Shown here: one piece after another, positions 1 through 8,598 of the stretch | Position numbering within the stretch: the stretch's first letter is position 1 | Layout of the letters: the number at the start of each line of letters is the position of its first letter | Source: Proteobacteria bacterium UBA7415 | Lineage (GTDB): Bacteria > Pseudomonadota > Gammaproteobacteria > Arenicellales > Arenicellaceae | Direction: 5' to 3' | Length of the DNA stretch: 64,000 nucleotides | Assembly: GCA_002470515.1 (NCBI GenBank) | Contig: DKML01000027.1 | Span: forward strand, 27,724 to 91,723 | The notes under the pieces: model-generated | Seen by the model: the letters and a program-made list of their open reading frames with translations, nothing else | The model's database searches: none | Told to the model about the DNA's origin: nothing | Made by a program: the position numbers and the translations under genes

Positions 1-433
1 CGCGCAGGTACGACGTAAGCTCCTCAACCAGCTTGGGAAAACGCTCAAATTTAGGCTTTCCATCTGTCGCCAGCGCCATAGCTGTAGACATATCAGCACC
101 AGGAGCGCGCCCTATTCCAAGGTCTATTCGACCCGGATAAAGGTTGGCCAACAACGAAAATACTTCAGCGATTTTGTAAGCGCTATAGTGCGGTAGCATA
201 ATGCCGCCTGAGCCCAAGCGGATCGTTTTCGTCGCTGCACCTAACGCCGCGATCAACACCTCTGGAGCGCTGCCCGAAAGAGTGGCAAAGGCATGATGTT
301 CTGAGACCCAAAAGCGTTTATAGCCCAACTCTTCTGTCCACTGAGCCATCTGCAGTGTTTCTTGCAGTGCTTGCGGAGCTTGGTCAGGCGCCTTAGTAAA
401 GGACTGATCTAAAACTGATAGAGCTAGACTCAT
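1..433 (-). CDS. LLM-class flavin-dependent oxidoreductase (luciferase-like, MsnO8-type), C-terminus outside the window
   Basis: Reading leftward from the ATG at 431-433, the frame stays open to the window edge, giving about 144 residues of a protein that normally runs to roughly 330. It begins MSLALSVLDQS and contains FWVSEHHA, the segment RLGSGGIMLPHYSAYKIAEV and the segment PGRIDLGIGRAPGAD, which together are characteristic of the bacterial luciferase-like TIM-barrel flavin monooxygenases of the MsnO8 group. Such proteins are soluble, use FMN with a partner reductase, and their natural substrates are mostly unknown. The gene runs in the same direction as the VOC protein upstream, with a 37-bp gap, so they could be co-transcribed. 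Family assignment is confident; substrate is not inferable. Confidence 0.85.
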   Translation of the reverse strand, partial: MSLALSVLDQSFTKAPDQAPQALQETLQMAQWTEELGYKRFWVSEHHAFATLSGSAPEVLIAALGAATKTIRLGSGGIMLPHYSAYKIAEVFSLLANLYPGRIDLGIGRAPGADMSTAMALATDGKPKFERFPKLVEELTSYLR

Positions 434-470
434 AATATAAAGGCGTGATTGGTTGTGTGGCTGGGGAACA

Positions 471-884
471 TTAGAGCGTTCCTTCGTATAATATAACTGA
501 TACACCCGCAGGATCAGTTAAGCGTAAATACTTACTGCCCCACGGCCGCTCTTCTATAGACCCAACAGGCCCGTTGAACTTTACTGCACCGCTAAGTTTA
601 TCTATGGCTACTAAGAGGCTGTCTACTCGAATTTGAATACTCAAACCAGAACAGTCTTTTGTCTCTTGGATGTATCCCAGCTCAAGAAACGCTTTTGAAT
701 TCTTGTTCAAATCCAAACCGAAAATGACGCCACGGTCATCGTGCTTATTCCACTGTTCGACTATCGTCAAACCGAGGGTTTCGCCATAAAACTTTATACA
801 TTCTTCGAACAAAGGTGTCTCAATTCGCACCTTTAGGCCAGTCAAATTTCTACTCATGTTGTTTTTGACGTGGCCCGTGTTCAC
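471..884 (-). CDS. VOC-family (glyoxalase/bleomycin resistance-like) protein
   Basis: This 137-residue protein has the paired beta-alpha-beta layout of one vicinal-oxygen-chelate domain: LKVRIETPLFEECIKFYGET near the start and LRLTDPAGVSVILYEG at the end are typical VOC edge motifs. VOC proteins include metal-dependent lyases, dioxygenases and drug-binding proteins, and nothing here identifies the ligand. The start at 884 overlaps the stop of the upstream membrane-protein gene by four bases (ATGA), which suggests translational coupling; an internal ATG nine codons downstream (MSRNLTG) is an alternative start that would lose this coupling. Cytoplasmic, with no signal peptide. Confidence 0.75.
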   Translation of the reverse strand: MNTGHVKNNMSRNLTGLKVRIETPLFEECIKFYGETLGLTIVEQWNKHDDRGVIFGLDLNKNSKAFLELGYIQETKDCSGLSIQIRVDSLLVAIDKLSGAVKFNGPVGSIEERPWGSKYLRLTDPAGVSVILYEGTL

Positions 885-1441
885 GTATTGTCGGTGCTAC
901 TTGTAAATTTTGCCTTAACTGCTCTAAAAATCCAGCGTGTAACCAAGGACACGCTGCCAAACACAATAGAGACCAAAACAGGTAGAACGCCACCAAACGT
1001 ATAAGTCATTCCGACCACAAATCCAAACACATATTCAACTCGGTATACAGGCAGCACCAAGGCGATCATTATCAATCCCATGAAAAAGATACCCGTTAGG
1101 CTTTCCGCTCCCAGTGAAAATGTTGTCGCCATCATGGCCCCATAAATCAATGCGCCCATAAAACCCACCAACATATTGGTTGGAGCGTTCAGTAATCGAC
1201 TCTCTGACTGAGTCGCAGCTGCACGGTTCGCGAAGAGCACCCCCAACAATGGCAGAGTCAACATACCCCACCAATTTGAAAAAGCGGGCATGTCTGAACT
1301 ATTGAGCAAATGGTGACTAACCACACCGCCATCAAAGTGTTCAAATGCCAAGCACACACCTACAAATAGTAGTGCCCCTAAAGGGTATATCACCGGATAA
1401 CCGAGCTTGCCACCACCAGATGAATCGTTAGCGTTTTCCAT
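881..1441 (-). CDS. Multi-pass membrane protein of unknown function
   Basis: A 186-residue hydrophobic protein with about four or five predicted membrane segments (for example around YPLGALLFVGVCLAF, MLTLPLLGVLFA, MLVGFMGALIYGAMMATTFS, FFMGLIMIALVLPVYR and the stretch beginning GFVVGMTYTFGG). The ATG at 1441 is preceded by a good ribosome binding site (GGAAG, about eight bases upstream). It overlaps the VOC gene by four bases, so the two are probably translated from one message. I do not recognise the family. Confidence 0.65.
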   Translation of the reverse strand: MENANDSSGGGKLGYPVIYPLGALLFVGVCLAFEHFDGGVVSHHLLNSSDMPAFSNWWGMLTLPLLGVLFANRAAATQSESRLLNAPTNMLVGFMGALIYGAMMATTFSLGAESLTGIFFMGLIMIALVLPVYRVEYVFGFVVGMTYTFGGVLPVLVSIVFGSVSLVTRWIFRAVKAKFTSSTDNT

Positions 1442-1468
1442 GATAATTTCTTCCTTTCATAATTTTTC

Positions 1469-1849
1469 TTATTGAAAATCCTTGAGTTCAGAATACACCG
1501 GGTCAGCGCTGAAACAGTTTCGCAACAAATCCGCAATGTCAGAATCATGTCTAGGATGCATTCTAACGTTTTTACATTCGCTTACAGTACCTGATGGAAC
1601 ACTGCTTGCTGATACACCTTCGGTGCTAGTCAGCCAAGCTACCGCATCAAACGAAGGCTTGGGCGCTATATGATGAACGACTAAATGGCTGTCTTCACCA
1701 ACCCAGATATGCTCAAAGCTTGCAGCACTAGTTGTCAATTCCAATTCAGCCAATGAACGAATATAAACTGGCTCCAAGAAATCAACCTCGCCTTTATAAA
1801 CCTGTTCGCCTCCGCGCTCGAAATGTCCAACAAAGACGGTCGAACCTAG
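1469..1849 (-). pseudogene. 5'-truncated gene of unknown family (C-terminal remnant)
   Basis: The frame ending at 1469 is open back to 1849, where a TAA (1850-1852) abuts it. The first usable start is a TTG at 1777, giving 102 residues. The codons upstream of that TTG read as plausible protein (GSTVFVGHFERGGEQ, then a run ending VDFLEP), so the natural gene very likely began further upstream and has lost its 5' end. The opposite-strand MBL hydrolase frame is cut at exactly the same point, suggesting a rearrangement junction at about 1849/1850. A second explanation is a real short gene starting at TTG 1777. Function unknown. Confidence 0.5.
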
Positions 1850-2461
1850 TTAGGTGATGCGGAAACTGCTGTATCTCATGGCACAGTACCTTCATTAATG
1901 GGACAACAAATCGAACGTGTTTCAGGTCTAGGCTTTACTCACCTTCATGTAGATCACGTACAGGGCATTCAAGCTGTTTGTGAGTCGAAGGCGTCAGATA
2001 CTAAACGCCTTATTGCGCTCCATACTTCTGATCAATTCGGCATCCATAACCTACATACAGCGGATCAAAGTGAATTGCTAAAAAACAGTGCATGCGTCCA
2101 ACAAATTGAGCTCGCGGACAGCGTTCACTCATCACTACAGTTCCCGGGACTAGGAGTCTATCCGTTAGGTGGACATACTCCAGGCAGTACTTTATTCGCC
2201 ATTCCTATCGAAAACAAGTTATGGCTGCTGTCTGGTGACATTACCAATACTAAAAAAGACTTGGTAGAGAACAACGCTAAGGGACTTATCTATAGCTACG
2301 TTATTGTTCCTGAAAATGTAAAGAGACAAGAGCAACTCAGGGTCTGGTTAGCTGCATTAGATGCACAGAAAAATATCAGCGTTGTTGTATCTCATGATGC
2401 TAAAGCACTCATTAAAAGTGGTGTTTCAAAATGGGCGCCGCCAAAAAATAATGAAAGATAG
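1850..2461 (+). pseudogene. N-terminally truncated metallo-beta-lactamase-fold hydrolase
   Basis: From the ATG at 1898 the frame encodes 187 residues. It has the HxHxDH zinc motif as THLHVDH about 20 residues in, then GGHTPGS with the next His ligand, LSGDI with the bridging Asp, and VVSHDA with the last His. Family members normally carry 60 or more residues of beta-strands before the HxHxDH motif; these are absent. In-frame sequence upstream of the ATG still looks protein-like (GDAETAVSHGTVPSL) back to a TAG at 1847-1849. The 5' part has therefore probably been lost. All visible metal ligands are kept, but the fold is incomplete and the product is likely inactive. Confidence 0.65.
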
Positions 2462-2551
2462 CAACACAGGCTTATCTAATGAACTCTGTCTTGAGTTCGG
2501 TTAGGTTGGGCTAGGTATAGGACATACACAAGTCGCTAGTCTTGGACTTTT

Positions 2552-3460
2552 CTATACTTTAGGTTTTTGTTTGTCCAATCCCTTATGTAGAGGCGCCGTT
2601 AATTGGCCTAAATAGTTCTGCGGGTAATCTGTATTCAATAGCCCAATATCCCCAACCTTACGATTTGATGAGCTCTGCCGTTCCGGGTGGTAGTAGGTTC
2701 CAAATAACCTGTCATAAACAATCAAGTTATTGCCATAGTTGTTATCTGACTCTTGCACATTCTTTGAATGGTGCCAGCGATGCAACTCAACAACGTTGAA
2801 GAACCAATACAACCGCCCGAGCTTTAAATTAATGTTGCAGTGTTGTGCAAAGCCGCAGGTCGCCGTCACGCCTAAATACAAAGCTAAAACTAATCCATCA
2901 GCACCAAGCAGTACAGGAAACAGCATTTCGGTGAACGTGAACCAGGCTTTGTCAACAGGGTGCTGGCGTGTTGCGTTCCACCACCATAATCGTTTCGCGG
3001 AATGATGTACCGCGTGAAAACGCCACAAAGCGGGTATTTCATGTGCAAGTCTGTGTCCCCAGTAACGGCCTGCGTCGCCCAATAACAGCATTAGCACAAC
3101 TTGAGCGACAAGCGGCCAATCACTAGGCCATAGTGACCCTCCTGCGGCAATTGCCAGCCATGCAGTAGCCCAAGCAAGCATCGCGATATACAGCGGCTTT
3201 AAAAATATAGGCATGATGATATAGGCTACTGTGCCGCTGATTACATCGTTAGACAAATCGCCTTGGGGCTGATTCCACTCTGTTCGATAAGGCATTAGCC
3301 ATTCTGCAAGCCAAAACAAGAGCCCTAGCACAACGATCACTAGATACGTTGCGATGGGTACAGAAACACCATTTTGTGCGAGCACGTAAATGGCCGATGG
3401 AGTTCCAATAACGACCAAAGGAAAAAAAGCGTATTGAGAAAACCGTTTTATCGCATTCAT
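2552..3460 (-). CDS. Sterol desaturase / fatty acid hydroxylase-family membrane protein
   Basis: A 302-residue integral membrane protein with the tripartite histidine clusters of the di-iron hydroxylase superfamily: HRLAH, then HAVHH, with a further HP-containing stretch (NATRQHPVDKAW) and a final LHRWHH. N-terminal hydrophobic segments (YAFFPLVVIGTPSAIYVLA and IATYLVIVVLGLLFWLAEWL) and later ones fit a four-helix membrane enzyme. The family hydroxylates or desaturates sterols, carotenoids or fatty acids with O2; the substrate is not evident. Its start lies 14 bp after the DUF1254 gene, so it is probably the last gene of a three-gene operon with that gene and the Tat-exported flavoenzyme. Confidence 0.85.
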   Translation of the reverse strand: MNAIKRFSQYAFFPLVVIGTPSAIYVLAQNGVSVPIATYLVIVVLGLLFWLAEWLMPYRTEWNQPQGDLSNDVISGTVAYIIMPIFLKPLYIAMLAWATAWLAIAAGGSLWPSDWPLVAQVVLMLLLGDAGRYWGHRLAHEIPALWRFHAVHHSAKRLWWWNATRQHPVDKAWFTFTEMLFPVLLGADGLVLALYLGVTATCGFAQHCNINLKLGRLYWFFNVVELHRWHHSKNVQESDNNYGNNLIVYDRLFGTYYHPERQSSSNRKVGDIGLLNTDYPQNYLGQLTAPLHKGLDKQKPKV

Positions 3461-3474
3461 GATGAGTACAAAGC

Positions 3475-4875
3475 TTAGAGAGCTACTCGATTTATTAGTG
3501 GTGGAATCCAGTGTTCAGTCGAGAATTTTTCATTGGGAAGGTAAAGCCTCAAAGTAAGAGAAAACTCACCCTCTGGACTAGGCAACCAATTCTGAACACC
3601 CAAATTCGGCTGCGCTCTCTGGACCAATAGCGTCAACGAACCATCGGCGTTAAAGCTAAGGTTGTTGCGACTGCCGATTGAGTAACGCTGAATAGGATTA
3701 TCAATAAAGTATCCGTCCCCGTCATACATCGCTAAAGACCAAAACGCATCGGCAGGTGGTAACTTATCCGCTTCGAAATGTAGTGTGTAGGAATGCGCTC
3801 CATTGAGCAGTCTTCCTTCACTATCGAGCGCCCTACCCTCATCGTCGTTTTCACTGTTGGCATAGATTGCTTCTTCAGGCGGTAATGCACCCAAACCGAT
3901 TTTAGATATACCCGCTCTTAGTCCGTAGTTCGTGCCATAACGTCCCAACCCTTCTCTGAAAATTGTCCAACCATTTTCTGCAGGCTTACCTTCGCTGATT
4001 GCCGCAACTAATCTTTTATAGGCAATCGTAAAACCCTTTTCAACAAGCCATAGATCAAGAGAGTTAAGCTTTCTATAATCAAAGCCCTTCTCTAGGCTAA
4101 TGCCAAGCGACGCAAAATTAGTCAGTGCGTCGTTGTCTCGACTTGGTAAGTGCGTCTTTTTGAGCAACGTTTCAAAGCGTTGAAGAAAATCATTCGCCGA
4201 CAGACTTTCAATTTCTAAACTAGGATAAATCCCGGTTACCTCTTGCACCTCATCTATAATCACCGATTCTTTGCTTTCACTTTTAAGAAAACCTGATAGC
4301 GAAGACAGACTAAACTTTTCCTGCAATTCAATTGCGGCATCTACATCTTGGGCATCATTCGCTTGGATTCGCCCGATCAGAAAAACCGTATTAGTGGGAG
4401 CAACAATGTGCTTTACGGACGATGGTAGTAAGCCCGATAGGTCTGAGCCTAACCAATCTGGTCCCGAGATAACGTAGTGCCCTTCTTGCGTGCCCGTTGC
4501 GAGCTTACCAACACTAGCGAAGACGTTAGTAGAGGCATCCATAAACGGCATTAAGTAATAGCGTCCATCAGAATCAGGTACGCTTAGAACAATTGGTTCA
4601 TTGCTCAGATCTAGCCAAGCTGTGCTGTAAAACGTATCGTTGTTTGGCCGAACAACGTTGCGATAAGTGTGATCAGGGAAATACTGAACATGTATAAATT
4701 GGTTAACCTGCGCAGAGTAATCACTGAGCATTTTATTCTTGGTCGCTTCCATTAAAAGCAATGGGTATGCGTAAATGTAGGCTTGGCCTGCCGCTTCTAA
4801 TCTGGCCTTGGCCCAATACCCAGACGCAAGAACAAGCAATACAGGCACAACAATGGTAAGAACTCTTCTTTTCAT
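3475..4875 (-). CDS. DUF1254/DUF1214 domain protein, exported
   Basis: A 466-residue protein with an N-terminal hydrophobic segment (VLTIVVPVLLVLASGYWA) that acts as a signal or anchor. It is followed by a DUF1254 region (AYPLLLMEATKNKM, then VRPNNDTFYSTAWLDLS and RYYLMPFMDASTNVFASVG). A C-terminal DUF1214 region follows (FWSLAMYDGDGYFIDNP, then RYSIGSRNNLSFNADGSLTL and NWLPSPEGEFSLTLRLYLP). Such two-domain proteins are widespread in proteobacteria and have no established enzymatic activity that I can cite. Here it sits between an exported flavoprotein oxidase (65 bp upstream) and a membrane hydroxylase (14 bp downstream), suggesting a periplasmic or membrane-facing job in the same pathway. 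Confidence 0.85.
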   Translation of the reverse strand: MKRRVLTIVVPVLLVLASGYWAKARLEAAGQAYIYAYPLLLMEATKNKMLSDYSAQVNQFIHVQYFPDHTYRNVVRPNNDTFYSTAWLDLSNEPIVLSVPDSDGRYYLMPFMDASTNVFASVGKLATGTQEGHYVISGPDWLGSDLSGLLPSSVKHIVAPTNTVFLIGRIQANDAQDVDAAIELQEKFSLSSLSGFLKSESKESVIIDEVQEVTGIYPSLEIESLSANDFLQRFETLLKKTHLPSRDNDALTNFASLGISLEKGFDYRKLNSLDLWLVEKGFTIAYKRLVAAISEGKPAENGWTIFREGLGRYGTNYGLRAGISKIGLGALPPEEAIYANSENDDEGRALDSEGRLLNGAHSYTLHFEADKLPPADAFWSLAMYDGDGYFIDNPIQRYSIGSRNNLSFNADGSLTLLVQRAQPNLGVQNWLPSPEGEFSLTLRLYLPNEKFSTEHWIPPLINRVAL

Positions 4876-4940
4876 TAAATTACCGCTCGAGCTGGTTTTC
4901 TATTTGAGTCGGTGATTATCGCGGCATTGCTGCAACGCAG

Positions 4941-6806
4941 TCAACCAATCTCACTAATTGCTCGATAAGCTTGAGTGATCGCTGCGTTAGTGTTTGCACC
5001 AGCCGCTGCATCCGAATTGGCGATATGAATATTACCAAACGCTTGTCGGCCTATAACCCACGGCAGATCGCTCTCATTTTCTCGATCAGGCTCCCACAAT
5101 AGATCCGGACTATATGCGTATCCATGTGGCCAACGATTAACCGTTATCGCACTGACATCTCTCTCGGCCTTGAAGCCGGTACTCGAGAGAGCTTGGTTTA
5201 ATTGCGTATAGACCTGCTGCTCAAAGGTTTCGAATGAGGTTGAAAGTATCCTCCGTCTACCCTCTCTCCATTGCTCTGGTCCCTGTACGTCGGGTACCCA
5301 GGGCACATGGCACATGTGCAGAACCATGGGGTCAGTTGGCTTTTTAGCATGTTTGTATTCGCCAACCGAAACTGGGTATGCGAGTTCAACCTGCTTATAA
5401 AAACCATCTGTGTAATAAACGAAATCCATGCCGAGATCAGTAAACGCCTGCCAATTGGGCACTAGAACTTTGGTGTAAACCAGCGGTATCTTAACGTTAT
5501 ACGCCAACGCCTCTTTTTGCGAATCAGACATTTCTGGACATAGATAAGGAATCGCCGCGTTGTAGCATGCCAATACGGTTTTCTTTGCGCTCACTTTATA
5601 CGCCTTTCCATCGCGTACATAAGTAACTTCTACTCCTTCAGTGGTGTTCTTTGCGGCAACGGCAGTGCTGTTTAAACGAATATTTATTGATTGCGCCTTT
5701 TTGTCCAATTTAGCATAGTTAACTCGCGTGGTTACAACGTCTTCCATGGTGCTGCCGGGTACAGCGGCAGGAATAAGCGCTCGGACCAGTAATCGAGCAA
5801 TTGATGCATTTCCGTCTGGAAAGTGGAATATATAAGGCTCATCGCCTCTATAACCGGTTCGTGGCAACGTGTGCTCCACTCCAGGCATTCCACCATCGTA
5901 ATCTAGAATTAACGTGGTAGGAATCTCATCAATTCCAACACACCAAAAGCTCATCCCCCAGCGTTTGTAGATAGCGATGACTTCTTCGTCGACTTTTGCA
6001 TAATTACGTAGGAAGTCCTCGTAACTGGTTTTTTCAAGCAATGCGTTTTTTTCTTGTTGACTCATCCCTGGCAGATAGTCCACTTGTTCGGTCTGTACGC
6101 GCACAAAGTCTTTTTTGGCTTTGTCGCTCATAGGCGTTTGTTCCGCGAACTCTGCCCACTCTTTTTGTCCATAGCCCCTCACTAATGTATCTTTACCGAA
6201 TGACTCAGCGCCAAACAATATGCCTTTCGCCAACTTAAGTGATGGATAGAGTTCTTGGTCGAAGTTGGTATAAAATTTTTGAACATCGATACCAATATCT
6301 TTTAGCAATTGAGATGCTTGAGGAGAATACGATGACGGAGTATCGATGGCTTCTGTACCGCCATATCCTATGCGAGTTTCGCCTTCATGCTCAAATTCAT
6401 TGCGCTTCGCGTGACCACCAAAATCATCATGATTGTCTAAGATTAAGATTCGAGCATCAGGGTGTTGCTGCCGATAAAAATAGGCAGCAGAGAGACCACT
6501 TAAACCCGCGCCAATAACAACTAAATCATAGTGTTCGCTGGTCTCATCCACGCCCCATTCTTGACCCATGACTCTTGCGTGCATGGTTTCCCAAGAACCT
6601 ACATGACTGCCCCTTAAGCCAGTCTTAGCCGGCGGGTAATAATCGGCGTCTAAGGAGAATTTAGGAACAGTGGAGCTCGAATGGGAGAGCTTTGGTTGCT
6701 CTGTACCAAACACCGAAGCCCAAGGACTTATAAGCGCTGAACCTATTGCGATCTGGGTACCGTTTAGAAAATCACGTCGAGTTATATGATCGTTTTTATT
6801 GGGCAT
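4941..6806 (-). CDS. Tat-exported FAD-dependent oxidoreductase, spermidine dehydrogenase-like
   Basis: The 621-residue protein starts with a twin-arginine signal (ITRRDFLNG followed by a hydrophobic run), so it is folded with FAD before export to the periplasm. A Rossmann FAD motif follows (DLVVIGAGLSGLSAAYF and ILILDNHDDFGGHAKRNEF), and the C-terminus has the FAD-closing segment IHIANSDAAAGANTNAAITQ. The overall pattern resembles spermidine dehydrogenase and related flavin amine oxidases, so a polyamine or amine substrate is plausible but unproven. It heads a compact minus-strand cluster with the DUF1254 protein and a sterol-desaturase-family protein. Length is close to that of known spermidine dehydrogenase-like proteins. 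Confidence 0.8.
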   Translation of the reverse strand: MPNKNDHITRRDFLNGTQIAIGSALISPWASVFGTEQPKLSHSSSTVPKFSLDADYYPPAKTGLRGSHVGSWETMHARVMGQEWGVDETSEHYDLVVIGAGLSGLSAAYFYRQQHPDARILILDNHDDFGGHAKRNEFEHEGETRIGYGGTEAIDTPSSYSPQASQLLKDIGIDVQKFYTNFDQELYPSLKLAKGILFGAESFGKDTLVRGYGQKEWAEFAEQTPMSDKAKKDFVRVQTEQVDYLPGMSQQEKNALLEKTSYEDFLRNYAKVDEEVIAIYKRWGMSFWCVGIDEIPTTLILDYDGGMPGVEHTLPRTGYRGDEPYIFHFPDGNASIARLLVRALIPAAVPGSTMEDVVTTRVNYAKLDKKAQSINIRLNSTAVAAKNTTEGVEVTYVRDGKAYKVSAKKTVLACYNAAIPYLCPEMSDSQKEALAYNVKIPLVYTKVLVPNWQAFTDLGMDFVYYTDGFYKQVELAYPVSVGEYKHAKKPTDPMVLHMCHVPWVPDVQGPEQWREGRRRILSTSFETFEQQVYTQLNQALSSTGFKAERDVSAITVNRWPHGYAYSPDLLWEPDRENESDLPWVIGRQAFGNIHIANSDAAAGANTNAAITQAYRAISEIG

Positions 6807-7603
6807 TTGTCTAATTCTCTATTGTTAATTCAATGGCCTATTCTAAGTCGCAAAACCCTACAAATACACCCCGCATATTACCCGATCTTTGTGCATAGCT
6901 TGTCGCACGCGAATCTAAGCTGTTCAAACCATAGTGATTGACACACACCACGCAGCTCGTCAAGCCAAGCTGCTACGAAAACTAGAGACGATGGCCGCTC
7001 CGCGGAGGCAGCGGCAACCAACCTGGCGTCTACCTGATTCAGAGTATCCCGGATGCAAGTGTAGGATTAAATCAGCACTGAGCTTGAGGCCAGTATCCAG
7101 ACCAAAAGCTTGCATCGGCAAACACCTCTATCAGCTATCGACCAACTTTCTTTATAGCCATCGTTTACGACAAAAATAAACAATCTGCAAGACCGCAATC
7201 ACTAACATGAGCCCACCAATGCAAAATAACCGTTCTGGCTTGAAAGCTCTGGCATGTTCTGGAAGTTCATCCCATAGATTGCGGCCATAAATGTGAGGTA
7301 CTGTTATAACCATAATCCAACATTTATATTCACCGATAGAACATTGTGTTCACAGCCAATATGTATGCCATAATTTAGGCCATTGAGACACCGCCGTTGG
7401 CAAACATCTTGCTCTCGGCATTCAGGCCATTAAAAGCCCCTCACTTGCGCGTCCGCATTCAGTGCCGTAACTAGCTTTTACTTTTTCATTGATATCTATA
7501 TGGCTGCTCTGTAGTGTCCATCAAGCGTATTGCTTGAAAGTATTATCAATATTGACTTTTAGATTAGGTCTATTCAACATTTCGCCTTATTAGGAATACC
7601 AGC
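6807..7603. other. Gene-poor region between the flavoenzyme and rimK
   Basis: About 800 bases without an intact gene, between divergent neighbours. It should carry the promoters of both flanking genes. A decayed corA 3' end lies at roughly 7152-7325 on the minus strand (separate entry). An 81-codon plus-strand ORF at 6934-7179 has basic, low-information composition and runs into the corA remnant, so I do not accept it as a gene. I see nothing else recognisable. Confidence 0.6.
7152..7325 (-). pseudogene. corA: Decayed 3' end of a CorA-type Mg2+/Co2+ transporter gene
   Basis: On the minus strand, three short frames read consecutively as the C-terminus of CorA. First comes a fragment like MVITVP. 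Next comes LTFMAAIYGMNFQNMPEL plus a few residues, with the diagnostic YGMNF signature. Then, after a frameshift near 7220, comes GLMLVIAVLQIVYF followed by CRKRWL and a stop at 7152-7154. The second transmembrane helix and the usual basic tail are recognisable, but at least two frameshifts separate the pieces and the roughly 250-residue cytoplasmic domain is absent. This is a relic of a magnesium channel gene. A magnesium transporter of a different family (MgtE) is present at 33.3 kb. Confidence 0.8.
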
Positions 7604-8509
7604 ATGCGTATCGCGATTTTATCCAGAAACAAAAAACTTTATTCAACTAAGCGTTTACTAGAAGTGGGTAGAGCTCGTGGCCATGAGGTAGACATTATTG
7701 ATACCTTGCAGTGTTACATGGACATCACTAAGAGTAGACCTGTAGTCCGATACAAAGGCGAGGAGCTACCAAAATACGATGCTGTTATTCCTCGTATCGG
7801 TGCGTCTGTTACTTTTTACGGAACGGCCGTTGTAAGACAATTTGAAATGATGGGGACTTTTTCAGTCAACGAATCTGTGGCTATCAGCCGGTCTCGCGAC
7901 AAACTTCGATCTTTGCAATTACTATCACGTAAAGGTATCGGCCTTCCTCGGACTGGCTTTGCAAACAAAGCATCCAACACCAAGGATTTAATCAAGACTG
8001 TCGGCGGCGCGCCGTTAGTTATTAAGCTCATTGAGGGTACTCAAGGTATTGGCGTGGTATTGGCCGAAAACAATAAGACAGCCGAAGCCGTTATCGAGGC
8101 GTTTATGGGGCTAAAAGCCAACATCCTTGTCCAAGAATTTATTAAGGAAGCCAGTGGCGTTGACATTCGTTGCTTTGTGGTTGGTAACCGCGTAGTTGCA
8201 GCGATGAGACGACAAGGTGCTGAGGGTGAGTTTAGATCAAATCTGCACCGAGGCGGCTCAGCCAAACTCATCAAGCTAAGTCCGGAAGAAAGAGCGACCG
8301 CTGTTGCCGCGGCAAAGGCTATGGGACTAGGTCTGTGCGGAGTGGATATACTGCAATCTAACCATGGTCCAGTTGTTATGGAAGTCAATTCAAGCCCCGG
8401 CTTAGAAGGTATTGAAGTTGCGACCAAAAAGGATATCGCAGGCATGATTTACGAGCATATCGAAAAAAATGCGAAGCCTTTTAAAACCCAAACTCGCGGG
8501 ACAGGCTAA
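7604..8509 (+). CDS. rimK: Ribosomal protein S6--L-glutamate ligase (RimK family ATP-grasp)
   Basis: A 301-residue protein, matching the 300-residue E. coli RimK. It begins [20 protein letters not shown] and has [17 protein letters not shown], the ATP-grasp stretch beginning [15 protein letters not shown], and ILVQEF with the metal/ATP site residues. It ends with GLCGVDIL and [15 protein letters not shown], typical ATP-grasp Mg2+-binding residues. RimK adds glutamate residues to the C-terminus of ribosomal protein S6; some homologues ligate other substrates, so the S6 role is inferred from family. Cytoplasmic. It is followed by a convergent gene with a hairpin between them. Confidence 0.92.
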   Translation: MRIAILSRNKKLYSTKRLLEVGRARGHEVDIIDTLQCYMDITKSRPVVRYKGEELPKYDAVIPRIGASVTFYGTAVVRQFEMMGTFSVNESVAISRSRDKLRSLQLLSRKGIGLPRTGFANKASNTKDLIKTVGGAPLVIKLIEGTQGIGVVLAENNKTAEAVIEAFMGLKANILVQEFIKEASGVDIRCFVVGNRVVAAMRRQGAEGEFRSNLHRGGSAKLIKLSPEERATAVAAAKAMGLGLCGVDILQSNHGPVVMEVNSSPGLEGIEVATKKDIAGMIYEHIEKNAKPFKTQTRGTG

Positions 8510-8537
8510 GCCTTATAGCAACGAATCAGCTTTAGTA

Positions 8538-8562
8538 GTGGGTCACAACCAAGGTGACCCAC
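8538..8562. terminator. Hairpin between convergent rimK and the 8.6-kb gene
   Basis: GTGGGTCAC at 8538-8546 and GTGACCCAC at 8554-8562 form a perfect nine-pair stem with a seven-base loop, placed 28 bases after the rimK stop and 36 before the end of the convergent gene. There is no strong T run on either strand, so it may be a bidirectional but weak or factor-assisted terminator. Confidence 0.45.
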
Positions 8563-8598
8563 ACAATAACACTCGCGAACACTACCGATACAGTTGTC

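Noticed and set aside
1482-1673. 63-codon plus-strand ORF
   Set aside because: Considered as the missing N-terminus of the MBL hydrolase, but its sequence does not look like the MBL beta-sandwich start and it is antisense to the truncated minus-strand gene.
6934-7179. 81-codon plus-strand ORF in the rimK upstream gap
   Set aside because: Arg/Lys-rich, low information, and its end runs over the corA fossil on the other strand.
8041-8445. 134-codon minus-strand ORF opposite rimK
   Set aside because: Lies wholly inside rimK, whose motifs are intact.
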